Source: Rubrivivax sp.
GTDB lineage: Bacteria; Pseudomonadota; Gammaproteobacteria; Burkholderiales; Burkholderiaceae
Direction: 5' to 3'
Assembly (NCBI GenBank): GCA_004211235.1
Contig: SEEY01000328.1
Location: forward strand, 1 to 5,249
Length of the DNA stretch: 5,249 bases
Shown here: piece after piece, positions 1 through 5,249 of the stretch
Position numbering within the stretch: position 1 is the first letter of the stretch
How the letters are laid out: every line of letters begins with the position of its first letter
Notes under the pieces: generated by a model
What the model was told of the DNA's origin: nothing
Database searches by the model: none
What the model saw: the letters and a program-made list of their open reading frames with translations, nothing else
Translations under genes and position numbers: made by a program

Positions 1-798
1 CCAGTGGGGCAGCAGGCGCACAAGGCGGCCCTCGGCGATGTCCTGCTGCACCGTCCAGCCCGACAGCAGCGTGGCGCCCAGCCCCAGCCGGGCGGCGGCG
101 CGCGCGGCATAGAGGCTGTCGGTGGCCAGCACGGGGCGGATGGGCAGGCGCCGTCGTGCGCCGTCGTCGTGCCGGAGCTGCAGCTCCTGCCGCTCGAACA
201 GGGAGATGGCGATCCAGGGCAGCGCGCCGATGTCGTCGGGGTCCTGGAATTCATGGGGCGAACGGCCGTTCAGCAGCGCCGGCGCAGCCACCAGCACGCG
301 CGGCACCTGGGCCAGCGGGATGGCGACCACGGCGCCCTCGGCCCTGCCACCCACGCGGATCGCGCAGTCCAGGCCTTGCTGGATGAAGTTGGGGGTGCTG
401 TCGTTCAACAGCCAGTCCACCTGCAGGCCCGGAGCCTCCTGCAGTGCGCGCACCAGGGGCGCGACCAGGTGCTCCTGCCCGAAGGCGTGCGGCACCTGCA
501 CGCGCAGCAAGCCCGTCGGCCGTGCGGGTTCGGCGCGCAGCGATTGTTCGAAGTCCTCCCAATCGGCGGCCAGGGCCTTGGCACGCTCCAGCACGCGCTC
601 GCCCGTCTCGGTCAGCCGCAACGCATGCGTCGAGCGCTGGATCAGCGGCCTGCCGAACTGCTGCTCCAGCGCCTGCAGCCGACGGCTGACCGTGGGCTGG
701 GTGGTGCCCAGCTGGCGCGCGGCCGCCGACAGGCTGCCGGCCTCGACGATGCGGATGAAGGTCTGCATCAGTTGCAGGCGGTCGGACGGGGTGCTCAT
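1..798 (-). CDS. LysR-family transcriptional regulator (3' end cut by window edge)
   Basis: DNA-binding regulator of the LysR type, probably controlling the divergent MFS exporter and itself. The frame is open from the ATG at 796-798 to the window edge: 266 codons and no stop. Family members are usually about 300 residues, so some 30-40 C-terminal residues are missing. Residues 7-66 form the winged helix-turn-helix: LQLMQTFIRIVEAGSLSAAA, then QLGTTQPTVSRRLQALE as helix-turn-recognition helix, then the wing with RLTETG. A linker helix follows (about 67-90). From about 95 there is a periplasmic-binding-protein-like effector domain (LLRVQVPHAFGQEHLVAPLV; DCAIRVG near 145; LGLGATLLSGW near 240), resembling the CrgA-like branch. 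The start is fixed by an in-frame TGA at 817-819 and by good N-terminal fit. No Shine-Dalgarno is visible, so the mRNA may have a very short leader. The effector is unknown. Confidence 0.93.
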   Translation of the reverse strand, partial: MSTPSDRLQLMQTFIRIVEAGSLSAAARQLGTTQPTVSRRLQALEQQFGRPLIQRSTHALRLTETGERVLERAKALAADWEDFEQSLRAEPARPTGLLRVQVPHAFGQEHLVAPLVRALQEAPGLQVDWLLNDSTPNFIQQGLDCAIRVGGRAEGAVVAIPLAQVPRVLVAAPALLNGRSPHEFQDPDDIGALPWIAISLFERQELQLRHDDGARRRLPIRPVLATDSLYAARAAARLGLGATLLSGWTVQQDIAEGRLVRLLPHW

Positions 799-812
799 AC
801 GCCAAGCGTATG
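796..812. promoter_or_regulatory. Perfect inverted repeat with LysR box (ATAC-N7-GTAT), candidate operator
   Basis: CATACGC-CAA-GCGTATG is a perfect 7-bp inverted repeat with a 3-bp spacer. Its inner 15 bp (797-811) match the consensus LysR-type recognition site ATAC-N7-GTAT, which also satisfies T-N11-A (T798, A810). It overlaps the start codon of the LysR gene and lies with its centre about 66 bp upstream of the chosen MFS start. That distance would suit an upstream recognition site for activating the exporter, while binding would block transcription of the regulator's own gene. The match is seen directly. Its use as operator is inference. Confidence 0.75.
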
Positions 813-869
813 GCAGTCAGTCGGTGCCTGCGTCTGGCGGGGCTTGCGGCGGCTCGCGACACTGCGGCC

Positions 870-2054
870 ATGAACACCACGTCCTCCCCCGCATCGCCCG
901 CCGTTGCCGCACCGCTCAGCCCGGCACTGACGCTGCTGCTCGCCACCGCGACCGGCCTCGCCGTCGCTACCATCTACTACGTGCAGCCGCTGCTCGGTCT
1001 GCTGTCGGCGCAGTTCGGCGTCGGCAGCGCGGCCATCGGCCTGCTGCCCACGCTGACCCAACTCGGCTATGCCGCTGCCATCCTGCTGTTGTCGCCGTTG
1101 GGCGACCGTTATGACCGCCGCCGCCTCATCGTGCTGAAGACCGCGGCGCTGGTGGCCGCGCTGGCCTTCGCCGCGCTGGCGCCGGGCTTCGCCGCGCTGT
1201 GCGTGGCCAGCATCGTCATCGGCCTGATGGCCACGCTGGCCCAGGACATCGTGCCGGCCGTCGCGACGCTGGCACCGGAGGCCGAACGCGGCAAGCGTGT
1301 CGGCCAGGTCATGACCGGGCTGCTGCTGGGCATCCTGCTGTCGCGCGTGGCCGCCGGCTCCCTGGCCGCGTGGGCCGGCTGGCGCGCCGTGTACGGCACG
1401 GCGGCCGTCGTCGTCGCATTGCTCATTCCGCTGCTGTGGCGCAGCCTGCCGCGCTTCGTGCCGGCGACGTCGGCCGGCTACGGCTCGCTGCTGGCCTCGA
1501 TGGCGGCACTGTGGATGCGGCATGCGCCGCTGCGCCGCGCGGCGCTGGCGCAAGGCCTGCTGAGCGTGGCCTTCAGCGCCTTCTGGTCGACGCTGGCGCT
1601 GGTGCTGGCCGGGCCGGAATTCGGCCAGGGCAGTGCGGTGGCGGGCGCCTTTGGCCTTGCCGGTGCGGCGGGCGCGCTGATCGCGCCGCTGGCGGGTGGC
1701 CTGGCCGACCGGCGCGGCCCGCAGACGGTCATCCGCGTCGGCGCGCTGCTGGTGTTCGTCGCCTTCGCGGTGGAGGCGGTGGCACCGGCCTCGCTGTGGC
1801 TGCTCGTGGTCGTCGCCGTGGTGTTCGACCTTGGGGTGCAGGCGGCGCTGGTGTCGCACCAGAGCGTGGTCTACGCACTGGATGCCGCGTCGCGCAGCCG
1901 GCTGAACGCCGTGCTCGTCAGCGTCATGTTCGTCGGCATGGCCAGTGGCGCGGCACTCGGGTCGCTGCTGTTGGCGCACTGGGGATGGCGAGCGGTGCCG
2001 GCGTTGGGCGCCGTGGCGGCGCTCGGGGCGTTTGGGGTGGCACGGCGGCGGTGA
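870..2054 (+). CDS. Major facilitator superfamily exporter (DHA1-type, NepI/YgaY-like)
   Basis: Inner-membrane proton-coupled exporter of 394 residues, normal length for a 12-TM MFS protein. The substrate cannot be read from the sequence. Visible marks: a first membrane helix around 18-40; the MFS motif A loop GDRYDRRRLI (78-87) between TM2 and TM3, repeated in the second half as GGLADRRGPQTVI (276-288); a TM4 start with QDIVPAVATLAPEAERG (125-141); and a glycine-rich TM5 segment LLLGILLSRVAAG (151-163) in the position of the antiporter motif C. Hydrophobic segments continue to the basic C-terminus VARRR. The ATG at 870 was preferred over the in-frame ATG at 810. The extra 20 residues from 810 are not hydrophobic in the family pattern, and 810 lies inside the LysR box. 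Neither start has a clear Shine-Dalgarno. The divergent LysR gene 71 bp away is the likely regulator. No U-tract terminator in this direction follows. Confidence 0.92.
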   Translation: MNTTSSPASPAVAAPLSPALTLLLATATGLAVATIYYVQPLLGLLSAQFGVGSAAIGLLPTLTQLGYAAAILLLSPLGDRYDRRRLIVLKTAALVAALAFAALAPGFAALCVASIVIGLMATLAQDIVPAVATLAPEAERGKRVGQVMTGLLLGILLSRVAAGSLAAWAGWRAVYGTAAVVVALLIPLLWRSLPRFVPATSAGYGSLLASMAALWMRHAPLRRAALAQGLLSVAFSAFWSTLALVLAGPEFGQGSAVAGAFGLAGAAGALIAPLAGGLADRRGPQTVIRVGALLVFVAFAVEAVAPASLWLLVVVAVVFDLGVQAALVSHQSVVYALDAASRSRLNAVLVSVMFVGMASGAALGSLLLAHWGWRAVPALGAVAALGAFGVARRR

Positions 2055-2114
2055 GGGGCGCCGGTGGGTCCGTCGTTCGCCCGCCAGTGCAGCCGGCAGC
2101 AAACCAGGAACGCC

Positions 2115-2155
2115 AAAGGAAAACGCCCCGGCCGGCTTCTAACCCGGTCGGGGCG
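2115..2155 (-). terminator. Intrinsic terminator for the minus-strand operon
   Basis: Read on the minus strand, a 12-bp GC-rich stem (arms 2144-2155 and 2124-2135, one G-U wobble at 2131/2148, 8-nt loop 2136-2143) is followed directly by TTTTCCTTT (2123 down to 2115). On the plus strand the stem is followed by AAAGAGCG, not a U-tract. The orientation therefore favours ending transcription coming from the TonB receptor/YcnI-like operon, not from the MFS gene. It may still slow plus-strand transcription. Confidence 0.85.
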
Positions 2156-2164
2156 AAAGAGCGC

Positions 2165-2217
2165 TTCACGCCGCCCGGGACTGTCACCGGACGGTGACGG
2201 TAGGGCTGCGGCGTGGA
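2165..2217. repeat. Nested inverted repeat (long interrupted hairpin)
   Basis: The outer arms CACGCCGC (2167-2174) and GCGGCGTG (2208-2215) are perfectly complementary and can extend by a G-U and a U-A pair to 2165/2217. Inside lies a second perfect repeat, GTCACCG-GA-CGGTGAC (2183-2198). Transcribed from either strand this makes a two-part stem-loop. On the minus strand it sits 9 nt before the terminator stem, giving two consecutive hairpins at the transcript end. Possible roles are mRNA 3'-end protection, part of a small RNA, or a protein-binding palindrome. The sequence alone does not decide. Confidence 0.6.
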
Positions 2218-2435
2218 TCACAGCGCAGGCGGCAGGCGCGGGCAACACCGGGGTGTCGCTGGCGGGCCGAAAGTTCGTGCTTTCGTGGTCGCGGACGGCT
2301 CGCGGTGCCGTCTCGCCAGGGGCCGCTGCGTTGCCGGGGGCCGTGCACTGGTGACGGGCTGAATCATCCGCGTGATGACTGCGAACAAAGCGCCGATCAG
2401 CCAGGGTCGGGCGCCGCTAATTCCCGGTCAGCCGC

Positions 2436-2960
2436 TCAATGCACATGGCCTTCGCCGCGCGCCGGCACCACCTTGAGCAACACCGCCGGCGCACGTGGTT
2501 TCGGCACGGCGGTGCTGGGGATGTCGGCCCAGTTCCATTCGCCCTGCGTGCAGACCTGCCGCACCTTGAACCACAGCTCGCCCGCCTCGGCCGGCAGCGA
2601 CAGGCGCAGCACGAATTCGTCATACCAGTCGTCGGGCAGGTATTCCGCCTCCGAGCGGGCCACCCAGCGCACCTCGGCAAGCTCGTCGGCGATGGTCTTG
2701 CCGTGGCTGTCGTAGGGCGTCTTCAAGGGGCGGCGTGTCGTACTCAGCGTCCAGCCCGGCTTGGGGCTGGGCTTGGCGCCGCGCAGGCCTTCGGGCAGCG
2801 TGACGACGATCTCCTTCGTCGCCGCGCCGCCCTCGCAGCCGTGGCCGATCTTGAAGGCCGCGCGGTAGCTGCTGCCAGCGGCAGCCTCGGGCACGTCGAG
2901 CGAGACGTGGGCATGGGCGCTCGCCGCGGCGAGCGACAACAAGGCGATGGCGTGTTTCAT
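2436..2960 (-). CDS. DUF1775 / YcnI-like periplasmic copper-binding protein
   Basis: Secreted periplasmic protein of 174 residues with the DUF1775 (YcnI) fold. In Bacillus subtilis YcnI this domain binds Cu(II) through the mature N-terminal histidine, with a nearby tryptophan. Here residues 1-17 are a signal peptide (MKHA, then a hydrophobic stretch, ending SAHA), so cleavage would expose His18 (HVSLDVPEAAAGSSY). Family marks follow: GHGCEGGAATKEIVVTLPEG (39-58), PKPGW (66-70), a short conserved stretch around DDWYDEFVLRLSLP (110-123), WFKVRQVC (130-137) and GEWNWADIP (140-148), whose Trp142 or Trp144 could be the copper-site tryptophan. Cys42 and Cys137 are the only cysteines and could form a disulfide. 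The C-terminus HVH adds possible metal ligands. The start ATG overlaps the stop of the upstream receptor (ATGA, 2957-2960), indicating translational coupling. No separate Shine-Dalgarno is seen. The YcnI assignment is firm; copper as ligand is from the family. Confidence 0.9.
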   Translation of the reverse strand: MKHAIALLSLAAASAHAHVSLDVPEAAAGSSYRAAFKIGHGCEGGAATKEIVVTLPEGLRGAKPSPKPGWTLSTTRRPLKTPYDSHGKTIADELAEVRWVARSEAEYLPDDWYDEFVLRLSLPAEAGELWFKVRQVCTQGEWNWADIPSTAVPKPRAPAVLLKVVPARGEGHVH

Positions 2961-5249
2961 AGGTCGAAGCGGATGTTGCCCAGCACGGTGCGGCCGGGGT
3001 AGGGATGGAAGTTCCAGTACTCGGCGTTGTTCAGGTTGTCCACGCCGAGGCTGGCACTCCACTGGCGGTTGATGCGCCAGGCGAGTTTCACATCGGCCGT
3101 GAAGTAGCGGCTGAAGCCCTGATAGGCCATGCCGTTGACGTCGGCGTTGTCGAGGTTGCCGTACTGGCGGCTGCCGTAGCGGGCGCCCAGGCTGGCGTCG
3201 AGCGACGGCGTGATCGCGTAGCTGATCAGCGCACTGGCCCGCCAGCGCGGCACGCGCGGCTGCTGTTTGCCAAGGGTGTCGCCCGGGCTGGCGACGAAGC
3301 CGGCGTTCTCCCGGATCGTCGAGTCGGCATAGGTCAGGCTCGCCTGCCAGCCCAGCGCCTGCCCCACGCTGCCGCGGCCGGCCAGTTCCAGGCCGAGGGT
3401 CTCGATGCGGCCAATGTTCTGCACGCTGCCCACCGTCTTGCCGGCGATGACGCTGGACTGGCTGTAAAGCGCATCGTGCGTGTTTTCGTGGAAGACGGTG
3501 GCGCGCAGTTCGCCCGCCTCGTCGTGCCACAGCGCTGACAGCTCGCGTGTCCAGCCGCGTTCGGCCTTCAGACCGGGGTTGGTGACGGGGTCGCCCTCGA
3601 CGTAGGCTCCCGTGGCGCTGAGACCGCCCTGGAACAGCTCGCTCACCGTGGGCCAGCGCACCGCCCGGCCGAGGCTGATGCGCAGGTCCAGCGCGTCACT
3701 GGCCGCCCAGCCGAGGGCGGCCTTGGGAGAGACGGCCGTCTCGCGGCGGTCGGCGTAGGCCACGGTCTTGCCGTCGGACGCCGTCTTGCCGCCGTCGCGT
3801 GCGGCCCAGGCCTCGTGGCGCAAGCCCAGCACGGCGCGCAACCCCGGCATCAGGTCCAGCACCCGCTGGCCGAAGGCGCTGGTCAGCGTGGTCTCGCCCT
3901 TGAAGGCGGTGAAGGGCGCCAACGTGCCCTGGTTCAACCAGTCGCTCGCGTTGTCGACACGCTGGCGCCAGACGTGCTGCTCACGTTGCAGGCCGCCCTC
4001 CCAGCCGCCGGCTGACGCCTTGGCCGCCAGGGTCGTCCAGCCGCTGCCGTCCAGCCGTGTGATGCGGCCGGCGCTTCCCGTGCGAGCCAGCGGCTGCGCG
4101 CTGCGGTCCTTGGCGTAGTCGTAGTGGCTGGTAGCCAGTTCCCAACCGAGGCCTTGTGTCGCGCTGTTCTTGAGCGTGGCGCCGACGATGCGGTGTTCGG
4201 CCTCGTCGTGGGTCAGGCCGAACTCGTTGGCGGCGAGCGTGTAGCCTTTGCCGTCGATGCTGACCGGACCGGTCGTGACGGCGTTGCCGGCGGCGTCGCG
4301 CAGCCAGCTTTGGCTGCCGGCGTCACCCGTGTTGCGCCACAGGCCGAGCAGCGCCTGAGCGCGCAGCTCGGGCGTGGGCTGCCAGGACAAGGCCAGCTTC
4401 GCCTGATCCTGCACGGTGTGCATCTGCGTGCCCGAGCCGAGCAGCCACCACGGCTGTCCGAAGCGGTCCTGGCTGGCCGCGGCGCTGGTGACCGGCACGG
4501 CGTTGACGGCGGGCGCCACCGTGGCGATCGCGCGGGTCGGGAAGGTCAGGGGCTGGCCCTCGTTGTCGTGTCGCGAAAGGTTCAGCCGCCAGCTCCAGTC
4601 GCCGGCCTTGTCGCCGACGGATGCGCTGGCGTGGCGGCCCTCGAAGTGCGTGTCGTCGCCGCCGAAACGCCATCGCTGCGAGTACAGGCCGGCCTCGGCA
4701 TGCGCCTCGAAACGCTGCGGACGGCGGGTCTGATAGTCGACGACAGCGCCGACCGAGTTGCCGCTGTAGGCGGCGGAGAACGGGCCGTAGAGCACGTCGA
4801 CACGGGCGATCTCATCGGCGCCGACGAGCCCCCAGCGCGGCGTGAAAGCCGCGCCGTTGCCCAGCAGGTTGGCCAGCGGGATACCGTCGACGAACACCAG
4901 CGCGCGGGCGCTGTTGCCGGTGCCCGAGGCGCGCGTGGACAGCACGGCGTGGTTGTAGTCGCCGGGGTAGCGCTTGCGCACCAGCAGGCTGGGCAGGTAC
5001 TTCAGCGCATCCTCGGCGTCGGTGGCGTTGATGCTGCGCGCGATGTCGGCAGCGGTGACGCCTTCCAGCGTCGTCGGGATCACGGTGGGCAGCGACGTGG
5101 CGGTGAAGCCGTTGATGGTCACCAGGCCGAGCGCGGCGCTCGCCTCCCTTGCCGTCCACGCCTGCGACGACTGCGATGGCGACATCCCGGTGGCGCCAAC
5201 CGTCGCCCAGACCAACCCCGACCCGGCACCAGGCGGCGGCCCACGCACC
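2957..5249 (-). CDS. TonB-dependent outer-membrane receptor (5' end at or beyond window edge)
   Basis: Energy-dependent outer-membrane importer: an N-terminal plug inside a 22-strand barrel, driven by TonB-ExbB-ExbD. About 763 residues are in the window. Plug, about residues 45-175 (counted from a GTG at 5246-5248): LPTVIPTTLEGV, DAEDALKYLPSLLVRKRYPG, STRASGTGNSARALVFVDGIP, and the classic plug end EIARVDVLYGPFSAAYSGN followed by SVGAVVDY. Barrel, about 180-763, with alternating aromatic strands, ISLGRAVRWPTVSELFQGG (barrel motif), LKAERGWTRELSA, and a C-terminal strand ending VDNLNNAEYWNFHPYPGRTVLGN to RFDL. LGLVTINGF (40-48) may be the TonB box. There are no cysteines, as usual for barrels. 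The first 40 residues lack a convincing signal peptide. The GTG is only the first possible start in the window, and the true start is probably just outside. Coupling to the YcnI-like gene suggests a copper- or metal-chelate-related substrate, but no ligand is readable. Confidence 0.92.
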   Translation of the reverse strand, partial: VRGPPPGAGSGLVWATVGATGMSPSQSSQAWTAREASAALGLVTINGFTATSLPTVIPTTLEGVTAADIARSINATDAEDALKYLPSLLVRKRYPGDYNHAVLSTRASGTGNSARALVFVDGIPLANLLGNGAAFTPRWGLVGADEIARVDVLYGPFSAAYSGNSVGAVVDYQTRRPQRFEAHAEAGLYSQRWRFGGDDTHFEGRHASASVGDKAGDWSWRLNLSRHDNEGQPLTFPTRAIATVAPAVNAVPVTSAAASQDRFGQPWWLLGSGTQMHTVQDQAKLALSWQPTPELRAQALLGLWRNTGDAGSQSWLRDAAGNAVTTGPVSIDGKGYTLAANEFGLTHDEAEHRIVGATLKNSATQGLGWELATSHYDYAKDRSAQPLARTGSAGRITRLDGSGWTTLAAKASAGGWEGGLQREQHVWRQRVDNASDWLNQGTLAPFTAFKGETTLTSAFGQRVLDLMPGLRAVLGLRHEAWAARDGGKTASDGKTVAYADRRETAVSPKAALGWAASDALDLRISLGRAVRWPTVSELFQGGLSATGAYVEGDPVTNPGLKAERGWTRELSALWHDEAGELRATVFHENTHDALYSQSSVIAGKTVGSVQNIGRIETLGLELAGRGSVGQALGWQASLTYADSTIRENAGFVASPGDTLGKQQPRVPRWRASALISYAITPSLDASLGARYGSRQYGNLDNADVNGMAYQGFSRYFTADVKLAWRINRQWSASLGVDNLNNAEYWNFHPYPGRTVLGNIRFDL

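Larger units (their letters stand above)
2055..2435. other. Gene-free convergent intergenic region with dense inverted repeats
   Basis: About 380 bp between the ends of the MFS gene (plus strand) and the YcnI-like gene (minus strand). No reading frame here has protein-like composition or a ribosome binding site. It holds the terminator and the nested repeat listed separately. Weaker hairpin-forming repeats are ACACC-gg-GGTGT (2245-2256), CGAAAG-ttcgtg-CTTTCG (2268-2285), GACGGC-n7-GCCGTC (2294-2312) and TCATC-cgcgt-GATGA near 2363-2377. On the minus strand this would be an unusually long 3' untranslated region, about 280 nt from the ycnI-like stop to the terminator stem. Confidence 0.6.

Noticed and set aside
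810..869. MFS start at the ATG at 810
   Set aside because: It adds 20 residues unlike exporter N-termini, starts inside the LysR box, and has no Shine-Dalgarno; 870 fits family length better, although it also lacks a clear Shine-Dalgarno.
799..869. Sigma-70 promoters for the divergent genes
   Set aside because: I could not find -35/-10 pairs with acceptable spacing and match on either strand in this GC-rich gap, so none is annotated.
4..873. 289-codon plus-strand frame at the left edge
   Set aside because: Antisense shadow of the LysR gene; Gln/Arg/His-rich with no domain.
251..973. 240-codon minus-strand frame spanning the divergent gap
   Set aside because: It overlaps the LysR gene in another frame and crosses the LysR box; the LysR frame carries all recognisable motifs.
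795..2102. 435-codon minus-strand reading frame opposite the MFS gene
   Set aside because: Composition is rich in Arg, Gln, His and Gly with no hydrophobic or domain pattern, typical of the antisense frame of a GC-rich gene; the plus-strand MFS protein explains the region.
2165..2217. FMN riboswitch-like segment on the minus strand (GGTGACAGTCC)
   Set aside because: It resembles the 3' part of the RFN element, but the other conserved RFN blocks are absent and no downstream riboflavin gene exists in that direction.
2220..2345. Cobalamin riboswitch, prompted by CCCCCGGCAACGC on the minus strand near 2328-2340
   Set aside because: No B12 box and no GGTGCGAATCC-type block were found, and the location is downstream of the TonB receptor operon, not upstream.
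2064..2354. 96-codon plus-strand frame in the convergent gap
   Set aside because: It runs through the terminator and nested repeat, has no ribosome binding site, and its composition is not protein-like.
2961..3530. Upstream extension of the YcnI-like frame to a start at 3530
   Set aside because: The extra residues are an Arg/Gln-rich shadow of the TonB receptor; the ATG at 2960 begins a proper signal peptide and overlaps the receptor stop.

Overview
The window is very GC-rich (about 70% by eye), densely coded chromosome-like DNA with strong G/C preference at third codon positions. Gene content and style (a LysR regulator divergent from a DHA1-type MFS exporter, and a TonB-dependent receptor with a DUF1775 protein) suggest a Gram-negative proteobacterium. 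A betaproteobacterium of the Burkholderiales is my best guess, by inference and not proven. I see no phage, IS, CRISPR, tRNA or rRNA signal.

Left part (1-2054): a LysR-type regulator on the minus strand, with its 3' end cut by the window edge, is divergent from a 12-TM major facilitator exporter on the plus strand. They are separated by 71 bp. A perfect 17-bp inverted repeat (796-812) contains the textbook LysR box ATAC-N7-GTAT and includes the regulator's own start codon. This suggests autoregulation plus control of the exporter from a single site.

Middle (2055-2435): about 380 bp without a believable gene. It holds a strong intrinsic terminator oriented for minus-strand transcription (stem 2124-2155, U-tract 2115-2123), an adjacent long nested inverted repeat (2165-2217) and several weaker hairpins. 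The exporter and the right-hand operon converge here.

Right part (2436-5249): a two-gene minus-strand operon. First comes a TonB-dependent outer-membrane receptor (5' end at or beyond the window edge). Its stop codon overlaps the start of a DUF1775/YcnI-like periplasmic protein by 4 bp (ATGA). The YcnI-like protein has a signal peptide that would leave a histidine at the mature N-terminus, the feature used for copper binding in YcnI. Together they suggest a module that moves a metal or metal-chelate across the outer membrane and hands copper to a periplasmic binding protein. The substrate is inference. The usual YcnI partners (PCuAC chaperone, CopC/CopD) are not in the window.
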